Positions 43,253 to 51,438 of a DNA stretch of 64,000 nucleotides are shown one piece after another. Source of the DNA: Peptostreptococcus russellii (GTDB lineage: Bacteria > Bacillota > Clostridia > Peptostreptococcales > Peptostreptococcaceae); the NCBI RefSeq assembly GCF_003012055.1, contig NZ_JYGE01000002.1:1-64000 (forward strand). The letters run 5' to 3'. The notes beneath the pieces are model-generated. The model made no database searches. It was not told where the DNA came from and was given only the letters and a program-made list of their open reading frames with translations. Made by a program: the position numbers and the translations under genes. Every line of letters starts with the position of its first letter. Within the stretch, counting starts at the first letter, position 1.

Positions 43253-43954
43253 TTGAGTAAAAAGAGTAGAAATATTTGTATAGATATAGATGGTACTATG
43301 ATAGACCCATATTTTTTTATACCCTATCTAAATGAATTAACAGGTGAAAATGTAAAGGAAGAAGAATATACTTCTATAGATTGGAATGATACTTATGGAC
43401 CACAGTATCAAAATATATATGAGAATTTTGATGTGGAGTACTCACACATATATAAAGAAGCAAATATACTGGATGGAGCAAAAGAAGTAGTTGATAAGTT
43501 ATTAGAAAATGGCAATCAGGTATATTTTGTAACAGCTAGAAGTAAAGACATAGATGAAATAACAAAGTCTTGGATAGAAAAGCAAGGTCTTGATTCTTCT
43601 AGAGTGTATTCTTTAAGTGGTAATTCTGGAAAAGTAAAGATGGCTGAAAAGCTTCAGTGTGATTATTTTATAGAAGATGATCCAAACAATGTTAAGAATC
43701 TTTTAAAGGCAGGATACAAAGTGCTTTTGATGGATACTAACTACAATAAAGAAGTATTGCCAGAATTAGAAAATGAACTAGAAAAAGAAAAAAATATTAA
43801 AAAAGAAGATAAAACCAAGATGAAAACTTATAATCTTGAATCAAAATTAGATTATAAAAAGTATACAAAAGAATTTATGAGTGTGCTTGAAAATAATCTT
43901 ATAAGAGTTAATAGTTGGTGTGAAATAAAAAAAATACTTGAAATTGTTATATAA
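43253..43954 (+). CDS. HAD-superfamily 5'(3')-nucleotidase-like protein with extra C-terminus
   Basis: Residues 1-165 resemble NT5C-type deoxyribonucleotidases: CIDIDGTMIDP (motif I, about 9-19), FVTARSKDIDE (motif II, about 92-102), a lysine in SGKVKMAEKL and FIEDDPNN (motif III, about 138-145). The phosphate of a nucleotide is the likely substrate. The last 50 residues (after NKEVLPELENELEKEKNIKK) are charged and do not belong to the domain. Start is TTG with GAGGTGA 5 nt upstream. A coding-like fragment follows the stop (43968-44075), so the C-terminal part may come from a decayed neighbour. Confidence 0.78.
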   Translation: MSKKSRNICIDIDGTMIDPYFFIPYLNELTGENVKEEEYTSIDWNDTYGPQYQNIYENFDVEYSHIYKEANILDGAKEVVDKLLENGNQVYFVTARSKDIDEITKSWIEKQGLDSSRVYSLSGNSGKVKMAEKLQCDYFIEDDPNNVKNLLKAGYKVLLMDTNYNKEVLPELENELEKEKNIKKEDKTKMKTYNLESKLDYKKYTKEFMSVLENNLIRVNSWCEIKKILEIVI

Positions 43955-43967
43955 AATTTCAACATGA

Positions 43968-44075
43968 TATAAAATAGCCCTAGATAAAAAGATAGAAGGA
44001 AATATAGGAATAGATTTTTCATCATACTATGATAAAACAAGGTATGAATTTTCTTTTGAGGGTAAGATAAGTTAA
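43968..44075 (+). pseudogene. possible gene remnant
   Basis: One frame is open from 43968 to a TAA at 44073 and reads like protein (KKIEGNIGIDFSSYYDKTRY, then EFSFEGKIS), with no start codon or ribosome binding site. It looks like the tail of a lost gene. I cannot name the parent family. Confidence 0.3.
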
Positions 44076-44079
44076 TAGG

Positions 44080-44114
44080 AAAACAGCTGTTAATTTTAGC
44101 AGCTGTTTTTTTAT
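44080..44114 (+). terminator. terminator after the nucleotidase-like gene
   Basis: AAAACAGCTG pairs with CAGCTGTTTT around a 10-nt loop, followed by TTTTATTT. The rest of the gap to 44316 shows no gene. Confidence 0.88.
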
Positions 44115-44316
44115 TTGGAAATTATAGTTTGTAGTATTTTCTATTTGGAAAAAATAAAATGCTAGTTCCTGATTCAAAATCAAAATAAAATAATTGATTT
44201 CTTAAAATAGAGTTTCTTTTGTTTGAAATTACAGCTATATGTTATGATAGAAAGGGAGTATGGTGATTTATTTTTATTTAGAAATAGGTCATTACAGGAA
44301 GGTGAGGTAAAATTTA

Positions 44317-44934
44317 TTGGAAGAAAGAGTTCATAGTATAAGTTTATACAGGATAGTAATATATCTTATAGGTCTGAGTGGAACTTGTTTAGGAGTAGCA
44401 CTTATAATTGAGAGCAAATTAGGGTTAGATGCTTGGAATGCTGTAATGGCTGGTTTAGATATGCAGACAAGTATATCTTTGGGATTATGGTCGGTGATAG
44501 TTCAAAGTAGTTTTTGGATTATAGCATCCATTTTGGATAAAAAAATGAATTTATTATGTATATTTCCAATCCTTTGGAAGGGATTTATGCTTGATGTTTC
44601 TAAAGCCTTTGTAAGTTATTTGCCACTTGGGAGCGGACTTGGATTTAATATAGTATTATTTTTTATAGGATATATTATAGTTGGTATGAGTACTGGTATT
44701 TATGTTTCAACGGGCTATCCGAAGATGCCAATAGACGGTCTAATGCTTGCAATTTCTAATTTCTTCTCTTGGAAAATGAAGTGGGCAAGGCTATTAATTG
44801 AAGTGACAGGTTTTATTGTTATGATTTTAGTTTCAGGACCTTTTGGAGTAGGAACTATAATAATAACATTTACAATTGGATACTTTATATCAATTAGTAA
44901 GAAGTTTTCAGAAAAATATATAGTATCTATTTAG
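44317..44934 (+). CDS. YczE/YitT-like integral membrane protein
   Basis: The 205-residue protein has five or six predicted membrane helices. GLSGTCLGVALIIESKLGLD at the start, DAWNAVMAGL and the late GYPKMPIDGLMLAISNF match the YczE/YyaS group of Firmicute membrane proteins, sometimes found with regulators or transporters; a function is not established. The start is a TTG with AAGGTGAGG about 9 nt upstream. It stands alone, closed by the terminator at 44964. Confidence 0.78.
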   Translation: MEERVHSISLYRIVIYLIGLSGTCLGVALIIESKLGLDAWNAVMAGLDMQTSISLGLWSVIVQSSFWIIASILDKKMNLLCIFPILWKGFMLDVSKAFVSYLPLGSGLGFNIVLFFIGYIIVGMSTGIYVSTGYPKMPIDGLMLAISNFFSWKMKWARLLIEVTGFIVMILVSGPFGVGTIIITFTIGYFISISKKFSEKYIVSI

Positions 44935-44963
44935 CAATAGATATTCTAAATTATAGTAAATAA

Positions 44964-44996
44964 AAACAGGACTGTTTAATTAAACAGCCCTGTTTA
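44964..44996. terminator. bidirectional terminator between YczE-like gene and fba
   Basis: AAACAGGACTGTTT pairs with AAACAGCCCTGTTT around AATT with one mismatch. It lies between convergent genes. Confidence 0.85.
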
Positions 44997-45018
44997 TTAT
45001 AAATTTATATCGTATCAA

Positions 45019-45942
45019 TTAAAGAGAATCTTTAGATCCTAAAACATTGTCTATCTTGTCTTCTACAACACTCTTTATAGAATCTCTACCAGCACCTATG
45101 TACTTTCTTGGGTCAAACTGCTTTGGATTTTCTGCCATATACTTTCTAACAGCAGCAGTCATAGATAATCTTAGGTCAGTATCCATATTTATCTTACAAA
45201 CTGCCATTGAAGATGCCTTTCTTAGCATTTCAACTGGAATACCTTTTGCACCAGCAATATCTCCACCAAATTCATTACAAGTAGCAACAACATTTTGATC
45301 AACTGCTGAAGCACCATGAAGTACTATTGGGAAGTTTGGAAGCTTACTTTGAATATCTTCAAGTATATCAAATCTTAACTTAGCTTCTCCCTTGAACTTA
45401 AATGCACCATGTGAAGTACCGATAGCTATTGCTAATGAATCAACACCAGTTCTAGTAACAAAGTCAACTGCCTGTTCTGGATCAGTATATTTGTGTACAT
45501 CTGAAGTTACATCATCTTCAGTACCAGCTAAAACACCTAGCTCAGCCTCTACTGAAACATCAAATTTGTGTGCATATTCAGCAACTTTCTTAGTTAATGC
45601 TACATTTTCTTCATAGTCTAGGTGAGATCCATCTATCATAACTGAAGTGAAACCAGCATCTATACAAGTCTTAGCCATATCAAAGTTTGGACCGTGATCC
45701 AAGTGAAGTGCACAATCTACACCTATTTCATCAGAAGCAGCCTTTACTAGAGCTACTAAAGTATTTATACCTGCATATTCGATAGCAGACTTAGAAGCCT
45801 GTATTATAACAGCAGAATTTCTTTCCTTACAAGCCTGAAGAACACCCTGAAGTTGTTCTAAGTTACTTATATTGAAAGCTCCTATAGAGTAGCCACCTTC
45901 ATATGCCTTTTTAAACATTTCCTTAGTATTAATTAATGCCAT
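45019..45942 (-). CDS. fba: class II fructose-bisphosphate aldolase
   Basis: It cleaves fructose 1,6-bisphosphate to dihydroxyacetone phosphate and glyceraldehyde 3-phosphate. Zinc and catalytic motifs are present in the 307 residues: GAFNISNLEQLQ, ALHLDHG (about 77-83), VMIDGSHLDYEEN, EAELGVLAGTED, IAIGTSHGAFKF, VLHGASAV and KINMDTDLR. Length and motifs match the class IIA/IIB type of Firmicutes. AAGGAGG lies 6 nt before the ATG. It is apart from the main glycolytic locus and also processes the DHAP made by the dhaK module. Confidence 0.96.
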   Translation of the reverse strand: MALINTKEMFKKAYEGGYSIGAFNISNLEQLQGVLQACKERNSAVIIQASKSAIEYAGINTLVALVKAASDEIGVDCALHLDHGPNFDMAKTCIDAGFTSVMIDGSHLDYEENVALTKKVAEYAHKFDVSVEAELGVLAGTEDDVTSDVHKYTDPEQAVDFVTRTGVDSLAIAIGTSHGAFKFKGEAKLRFDILEDIQSKLPNFPIVLHGASAVDQNVVATCNEFGGDIAGAKGIPVEMLRKASSMAVCKINMDTDLRLSMTAAVRKYMAENPKQFDPRKYIGAGRDSIKSVVEDKIDNVLGSKDSL

Positions 45943-46165
45943 AATATCCTCCTTATGAACTTTTAAAACTTACCCATCAACCTTATTATACCAAAAAAAA
46001 TATAAATATCTACTATTTTGGTGTAATTTTTGCTATAATTTTGTTGATATTATGATTTTTTTATAGAAAAACAAGTTATTTACTATGAAAACGATATTAA
46101 ATAAGTATATATATTTAAATAATTGAAAATGCTAGATATTCTGACTATTTTATGATGAACTTTAA

Positions 46166-46202
46166 AATAATATTCAATATTTAGAAAATATTGAATATTA
46201 TT
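46166..46202. other. 17-bp AT-rich inverted repeat before the NfeD-like gene
   Basis: AATAATATTCAATATTT pairs perfectly with its complement around AGA and lies 10 bp before the GGGGGTGG ribosome binding site. It may be an operator or an upstream terminator. The rest of the 285-bp gap 45943-46227 holds the fba promoter region and no gene. Confidence 0.6.
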
Positions 46203-46227
46203 GGTATTTTGAGGGGGTGGGTGTGCT

Positions 46228-46716
46228 ATGAATTTTAAAAAAATGAGGGCTAAGGATTTTTTAACATTATTGTTGATGACGGCTATTTCATCAATTATTT
46301 ATTTATTGCTTAAAAATAACATTGACGATAAGTCTATTATTACATTATTTTCTTATATTTCAATAGTTGCTGGAATTATAGTTTTAATCTTTGCTTTTTT
46401 AGAAAGCTATAATGGAGATCCATTTGTAACAGGAAAAACACAGACTATAGGAGTGGTTAATAGTTTTGTTGGTGCAGGTTTTGTCATTTTTTTAGCTGCC
46501 TTTAAATATGGTTTAATACAAAGTATAATAATTGTAAATATTTTTATGATAGTTAGTCGAGAATATGGTAGATTTTTAAAAAAAAGTTTTTTAAAAAAAT
46601 ATTTATATAAAGTTGGAACTATCATTAAAGTTTTAAATAACAATAAATATATAATATTATTTGACAATAAGGAAAAAAAGTATATTCAAAAAAAGGTGAA
46701 AAAAACGTATCAATAG
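46228..46716 (+). CDS. NfeD-like membrane protein, zero-frame product
   Basis: The 162-residue zero-frame product has an N-terminal hydrophobic part with four predicted helices (about 12-30, 40-60, 72-90, 94-110) and a basic region, then the start of an OB-fold, YKVGTIIKVLNNNKYIILFD. It stops with VKKTYQ. The rest of a typical NfeD C-terminal domain is coded in the -1 frame and ends at 46775. NfeD proteins act with stomatin/flotillin-type membrane proteins. GGGGGTGG precedes the ATG by 8 nt. As annotated the OB-fold would be incomplete, so this is either a frameshifted gene or one using recoding. Confidence 0.65.
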   Translation: MNFKKMRAKDFLTLLLMTAISSIIYLLLKNNIDDKSIITLFSYISIVAGIIVLIFAFLESYNGDPFVTGKTQTIGVVNSFVGAGFVIFLAAFKYGLIQSIIIVNIFMIVSREYGRFLKKSFLKKYLYKVGTIIKVLNNNKYIILFDNKEKKYIQKKVKKTYQ

Positions 46717-46775
46717 GTGATATGGTAAAAATAGTTGAAGTAAAAGGTAAGTATCTATATGTAGAAAAAATATAA
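46689..46775 (+). other. -1 frameshift heptamer and C-terminal extension of the NfeD-like gene
   Basis: A AAA AAG (46689-46695) lies in the exact phase for -1 slippage, since the zero-frame codons are AAA AAG. From G46695 the -1 frame adds 26 residues, GEKNVSIGDMVKIVEVKGKY and LYVEKI, before TAA at 46773. This ending has the GDxVKVVEVEG-like pattern of NfeD OB domains. An AAGGAAAA purine tract is about 13 nt upstream. The product would be 182 residues. The alternative is a one-base loss in a run of eight A. Confidence 0.6.
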
Positions 46776-46848
46776 AAGGTTTATGAGAGATAAAAAATAA
46801 AAGTTTTCAAAAGATGATAAATAGTGTACTTTTATATAAGTCAAATAA

Positions 46849-46986
46849 ATATTCAATAAGTATAATTATATTTTTAAAATTATACAGGGGATTATTCCTG
46901 CAATATTATTGTTACAAAAAACTGAAACATTAGATTTAGAGGATTGTGAAAATCCTGAAGTATATGATATTATTAATAGAGCTTAA
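46849..46986 (+). pseudogene. possible gene remnant after the NfeD-like gene
   Basis: A 45-codon frame without start codon reads like the end of a protein (GIIPAILLLQKTETLDLEDC, then ENPEVYDIINRA) and stops at 46984. The 746-bp gap 46776-47521 has no intact gene; it holds this fragment, a 15-bp tandem repeat and a terminator. Confidence 0.3.
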
Positions 46987-47134
46987 ATGCAAGAAAGAGA
47001 AGGAATATTGATTTGCGTTAATAACTATTTAAAGATATTTAAAGAATTTATAACAGTTTTTAGCACAATAATTGATAATATTAAATTTTAATAAAATTAT
47101 ATTTTCAATAATAATTGTTGTACCTATTATAGAA

Positions 47135-47199
47135 TATATTAAGTTCTAGTATATTAAGTTTTAGTATATTAAGTTCTAGTATATTAAGTTCTAGTATAT
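47135..47199. repeat. four tandem copies of TATATTAAGTTCTAG
   Basis: The 15-bp unit repeats four times without gap (copies at 47135, 47150, 47165, 47180), with one T-for-C change in copy 2, and a partial fifth. No coding frame crosses it. It could vary in copy number between strains. Confidence 0.95.
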
Positions 47200-47287
47200 A
47201 ATAGGGAGCTATTATAAGAAATTAATATTTAGAGTTATTAATTTGATTTTGAAAAATACTATTAAAGTAAAAGGTATAAAAATTATG

Positions 47288-47314
47288 AAAGGGGAGCTAT
47301 TAGCTTCCCTTTTT
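47288..47314 (+). terminator. terminator-like hairpin
   Basis: AAAGGGGAGCT pairs with AGCTTCCCTTT with one G-U, loop ATT, followed by TT. No intact gene precedes it closely, which fits a decayed gene in the gap. Confidence 0.7.
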
Positions 47315-47521
47315 ACTTGTTTAGCAATCAATTAAAATAAGAGAATTTAATAATCCTAGTTAGCTCTATATCAAATATTAAAATCAGTATATAAAATTTA
47401 AAAATTAAATTCTTTATAAAAACTTAAGAATTTTATACGCTATATATTTAGTTTTGCAAGGTATAATAAGTTAAGATAGAAAATTAGTTAGAAAATATTT
47501 TATTTTGAAAGGGGTGGCATT

Positions 47522-48667
47522 ATGAAAGTATTGATCTTGACAGCCAAGTTTGGTATGGGTCATTTATCTGCATCAAACTCAATAAGGCAAGATATATTAA
47601 AATTTGATAGAAATGCTGATATAAAAGTTATAGACTTATTTGAATACTCTATGCCAGCACTATCAGGATATATATATAAAGGCTTTAATTTAATTGTAAA
47701 GTATGCTAAAAATCTTTATGGTTCATATTATTCAGCGAATGACAAAAAGATTGAAAGCAAAGATTTAATAACAAGAAAATTTGCAGCTGATTGCGAGAAA
47801 CTTTTTGAAGAAGAAAAGCCAGATATAGTAGTTTCAACTTTTCCAGTAGTATCTCAAGGAGTGAGTTATTACAAGGAAAAAACATCTTCTAAAGTTGCCT
47901 TGATTACTTGTATAACAGATGTTAGCAGCCATTATGAATGGATTGCAGATCATACAAATAAGTATATGGTTCCTTGTCTAGAAAGTAAAAAAGGATTGAT
48001 TGAAAAGGGTGTAACAGAGGATAAAATAGTAGTATATGGAATTCCTGTATCAGAGAAGTTTAAAGAAAACTACTATAGCCTATCACATCCAGCAGTAGCA
48101 GAAAAGAACTCTAAAATATTGGAGATGTCCAATTACAGAAGGAAAAAAGAACTACTAATAATGGGTGGAGGTCTTGGAGTACTACCTGATAATAGGGAAT
48201 TTTATGAAAAGCTAAATGAACTTGATGGTGTTCACACAACTATTGTGGCAGGGAATAATAAAGATTTATACAATATCTTATATAATAATTATGAAAATAT
48301 AACAGTGTTAGCTTATACTGACAGAGTGAGTGAATTGATGCAAGATGCGGACTGTGTAGTAACTAAGCCGGGTGGCATAACAATGTTTGAGGCAATATAC
48401 TCACTGACACCAATAGTATCATTTTCTACTAAACTTCCAAATGAACTAAAAAATATTGATTTTATACAGGATAATAATTTAGGCATAGTATTAAATGAAA
48501 GTGCAGAAAAGAGTATAGAAAGAATAGTTAGGTTCGTAAACAACGATAAAAGGACGGATGAAGTTAGAAAATCAATGAACACATTTGTTCAAAGTCTAGA
48601 TTCTAGATATTTTGATGAATATGTTAGTGATTTACAGCTTATTGATAAAAAGATAGATAACTTATAG
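47522..48667 (+). CDS. GT28-family diacylglycerol glycosyltransferase-like protein
   Basis: The protein resembles UgtP and MGDG synthase, which move glucose or galactose from UDP-sugar to diacylglycerol in the inner leaflet. Landmarks in the 381 residues: ILTAKFGMGHLSASNSIR at the N-terminus (the family's GxGHxxAA region), YKGFNLIVKYAKNLYGSYY, PDIVVSTFPVVS, MGGGLGVLPDNREFYEK and the nucleotide-sugar site VVTKPGGITMFEA. It is a peripheral membrane enzyme without membrane helices. GGGGTGG precedes the ATG. The envelope genes downstream suggest glycolipid or lipoteichoic-acid anchor synthesis. The sugar donor is not determined. Confidence 0.85.
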   Translation: MKVLILTAKFGMGHLSASNSIRQDILKFDRNADIKVIDLFEYSMPALSGYIYKGFNLIVKYAKNLYGSYYSANDKKIESKDLITRKFAADCEKLFEEEKPDIVVSTFPVVSQGVSYYKEKTSSKVALITCITDVSSHYEWIADHTNKYMVPCLESKKGLIEKGVTEDKIVVYGIPVSEKFKENYYSLSHPAVAEKNSKILEMSNYRRKKELLIMGGGLGVLPDNREFYEKLNELDGVHTTIVAGNNKDLYNILYNNYENITVLAYTDRVSELMQDADCVVTKPGGITMFEAIYSLTPIVSFSTKLPNELKNIDFIQDNNLGIVLNESAEKSIERIVRFVNNDKRTDEVRKSMNTFVQSLDSRYFDEYVSDLQLIDKKIDNL

Positions 48668-48718
48668 TATAAATAACTAGTTAGATGGCCGTTGATAAAG
48701 AAATCTTTAATATAAGAA

Positions 48719-48756
48719 AAAAGGTTGCCCGATACATCAGGCAACCTTTTATTTTG
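48719..48756 (+). terminator. terminator of the glycosyltransferase gene
   Basis: AAAAGGTTGCC pairs perfectly with GGCAACCTTTT around a 10-nt loop, followed by ATTTTG. The downstream gap to 49087 is AT-rich and repetitive. Confidence 0.9.
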
Positions 48757-48968
48757 CACTTTTTAAATTAACTATAAGCTTTATATGAAACTATATAAAT
48801 AAAGAAGATATTTATATGACTTCTTTATTGAATTGATATGTAGTAGACTAGGTATTGAAGTATAGATCTATTGGCAAAGATAATATTTAGTATATGATGA
48901 CTTTTGGGCAATTAAAAGTAAATAGGAATAAAAATAAAAAATGCTCTATAAGTAAAAATTAACAGCAG

Positions 48969-49069
48969 AAAAGAATAAAATGTAGAAGTGAAAAAAGCAA
49001 AAGTAAAAGAAATATTATAGAAGTGAAAAAAAATTTATAAAAATAAAAGCAAATATTATAGAAGTGAAA
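48969..49069. repeat. 41-bp degenerate tandem repeat abutting a ribosome binding site
   Basis: The 19-mer AAATATTATAGAAGTGAAA occurs exactly at 49010 and 49051, 41 bp apart, with a diverged copy (AAAATGTAGAAGTGAAA) 32-41 bp before. The last copy runs directly into TAAGGAG, the ribosome binding site of the deacetylase gene. Confidence 0.85.
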
Positions 49070-49087
49070 GTAAGGAGATGTTGTGAT

Positions 49088-49780
49088 ATGTTTATTTTGA
49101 AAATTATATTGGGAGTTTCTTCCCTATTTATATTACATTCGATAATACCAACTTATTATAATAAAAAAATAAATAAAAAGGCAATTAGAAAGACAAAAAA
49201 TAAAAATGAAATAATGTTGACCTTTGATGATGGACCAGACGAAAGATATATATATAAGCTTGCGAAAGTTCTAGAAGATAATGATGTGCATGCAACTTTT
49301 TTTATGGTTGCTCAAAATGCTCAAAAAAATCCTGAAATAGTAAAGTTTCTTCAAAAAAAGGGACACAAGATAGGGCTTCATTCTTGGCAACATAAAAATG
49401 CTATGCTATATAGTTATTTTTATACAAAAAAAGATTTTGAAAACAGTACATATATAATGAAAAAACTAGGTGTAGAGGATTTATTTTATAGACCTCCTTG
49501 GGGTCATACTAATATATTTTCATTAAATTTTGTCAAAAAATATAATATGAAACTGATATACTGGGATGTTATGGCAGAAGACTGGAGCTCTAAGAGTACT
49601 CCAGACATGATTTATGAAAAGTTGATGCTAAGAACAAGCTCAAATAGCATAATTTGTTTACATGATGCAGGAGAGAATTCAGGTGGAGCAAAAGATGCAC
49701 CTTTAAATACTATTGAAGCTTTAAAAAAGGCAATACCAAGTTTAAAGGAAAAGGGATACAAGTTTGTTTTACCAGAATAA
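49088..49780 (+). CDS. membrane-anchored polysaccharide deacetylase (NodB fold)
   Basis: The family removes acetyl groups from peptidoglycan or other N-acetylated glycans outside the membrane. The ATG is the one 10 nt after AAGGAG; a GTG eight codons upstream lies before it. Residues 3-22 form a signal anchor. The NodB domain follows: LTFDDGPDE (motif 1 with the Asp pair), HSWQH (metal histidines), RPPWG (motif 3), WDVMAEDWS and ICLHDAGENSGG (motif 5, catalytic His). All five motifs are intact in about 230 residues. It is co-directional with the flippase-like gene 16 bp after. Confidence 0.9.
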   Translation: MFILKIILGVSSLFILHSIIPTYYNKKINKKAIRKTKNKNEIMLTFDDGPDERYIYKLAKVLEDNDVHATFFMVAQNAQKNPEIVKFLQKKGHKIGLHSWQHKNAMLYSYFYTKKDFENSTYIMKKLGVEDLFYRPPWGHTNIFSLNFVKKYNMKLIYWDVMAEDWSSKSTPDMIYEKLMLRTSSNSIICLHDAGENSGGAKDAPLNTIEALKKAIPSLKEKGYKFVLPE

Positions 49781-49796
49781 AAAATAAGGAGAAAAT

Positions 49797-50813
49797 ATGG
49801 AAGGATTACAGAATAAAAAAAGTCAGCTATTAGGTATAGGATTTATACTTATATTAATGATAGCCTCTATAATGTATGTCTTAAAAGATGAGTCTATAAA
49901 TAGTGTTATGGCAGCAATACATTCTGTTAAGGCAGGCTATATATTAATTGCCATAGCCTTGATGTTGGGATATATAATTTGTGAAGGAATAAATATCTGG
50001 ATAACAATGAGGGCTTTGAACAAAAAAACTAGTATAAAAGATTGTATTGAGTATGGTTTTGTAGGATTTTACTTTAGTTCAATCACACCCTCATCTTCTG
50101 GAGGTCAACCAGCTCAGGTATATTTTATGAATAGAAAAGGAATATCTATCACTTCCTCATCTTTAGGCTTGATGATATTACTTTTTGCCCATCAATTAGT
50201 TGTTATGCTATATGGTTTAATAGCACTTTTTATTAAACCTGAATTTATGGTTTCGCACAAGGCAGGTTTTCACTTGCTTTTAGCATATGGATTAATATCA
50301 AATGCAATAATTTTATTTGGTATATTGTTTTTAATATTTTCACCAAAAGTAGTCTTTAAAATATTAAATACAATGGGAAAACTTCTTTATAAGATTAGAA
50401 TCATAAAAAATAAAGATAAGTTAAGAGAAAAGATTTCTCAGTCTTTAGAGGAGTACGAGCGTGGTGCTATATATATGAAAGAAAATCCAAAGATATTACT
50501 TTATGTGATATTAGTGACTATATTACAAATAACTATGTTGTTTGCTATACCTTATGTAATATATTTAGGTTTTGGACTTAGAAAATTTTCTATGATGGAT
50601 TTAATATTGACTCAGGCAATCTTAAATATTGCAGTTTCATCACTTCCTCTTCCAGGAGCGGTAGGAGCAAGCGAATCAGTTTTTGTAGATATGTTTAGAA
50701 ATTTCTTTGGAAGTTTAGTAGTTCCAGGTATGCTTTTAACCAGAATTGCAAACTTCTACATTGTTTTGATAATAAGTGGAATAGTGTCCTTAATTTCTTA
50801 TATTAGAAAGTAG
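49797..50813 (+). CDS. LPG-synthase-TM (YbhN/UPF0104) family membrane protein
   Basis: The 338-residue protein has about eight predicted membrane helices and the family's conserved segment FSSITPSSSGGQPAQVYFM (about 93-111), plus SSLPLPGAVGASESVFV near the end (about 279-295). This is the flippase-like domain found in MprF without the synthetase part; relatives are thought to move lipids or lipid-linked sugars. TAAGGAG precedes the ATG. Its place after a glycolipid glycosyltransferase and a deacetylase suggests a role in moving a glycolipid across the membrane. Confidence 0.85.
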   Translation: MEGLQNKKSQLLGIGFILILMIASIMYVLKDESINSVMAAIHSVKAGYILIAIALMLGYIICEGINIWITMRALNKKTSIKDCIEYGFVGFYFSSITPSSSGGQPAQVYFMNRKGISITSSSLGLMILLFAHQLVVMLYGLIALFIKPEFMVSHKAGFHLLLAYGLISNAIILFGILFLIFSPKVVFKILNTMGKLLYKIRIIKNKDKLREKISQSLEEYERGAIYMKENPKILLYVILVTILQITMLFAIPYVIYLGFGLRKFSMMDLILTQAILNIAVSSLPLPGAVGASESVFVDMFRNFFGSLVVPGMLLTRIANFYIVLIISGIVSLISYIRK

Positions 50814-51438
50814 ATAGAAGTATATTTTTAAAAGTGAGCTTCTAATATGACAAGAGTTATTCTATATTAAAAAACAAACAGAAAGCAACTTAAAAATATA
50901 ATAAAAGATAAAAAAAGAGTGTATTAATATATAAATTAAAGTATTATAAATTTAATAATCTAAAAACTTGATAAGCTATTGTAAGAACCAAGCAATATTA
51001 GTATAATATTGCTTGGAACTAAGTAGCGATATTTTATCTATTTAAAAATTGGCAAGCTTCATCACTAAGAAAGTGTGGGAGCTATTTTTATATGTATGGC
51101 AAGCCTAATATAGAGAATCTTTTTAACAAAATGATAGATAAATATAGATGAAATTTATATATTAAGAGCTTTAGTTATTTATAAAACATATAAGATATCT
51201 ATTAATATTATAAATATTGATTAGTTATGTTATAATAAATTGTGTATAAAAATATTATGAATAAGAAAAAAACGAGCTATTATAAGTAAATTTGAGTATA
51301 TTTGTATATTATAAAATTTTAAAACATAAAAACAAAAAAATATAAAAGTGTTGATAAGTAATAAAAAAAAGTTGAGTTCATAAAAAAGTTTGTTTAAATG
51401 ATAATTAACGAAAATTTTAGTAGAAGGAGAGTGATTAA
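50814..51438. other. 625-bp gap before rpoN with a hairpin
   Basis: No gene is supported. CCAAGCAATATTA (50988-51000) pairs with TAATATTGCTTGG (51004-51016) around GTA; it lacks a U-tract and may be an RNA end or an operator. A 19-codon frame at 51092 (MYGKPNIENLFNKMIDKYR) with GGGAG about 11 nt upstream is too short to call. The rpoN leader is at the end of the gap. Confidence 0.45.

Noticed and set aside
51092-51151. Nineteen-codon frame MYGKPNIENLFNKMIDKYR.
   Set aside because: Too short, with a weak and distant ribosome binding site; it may be chance.
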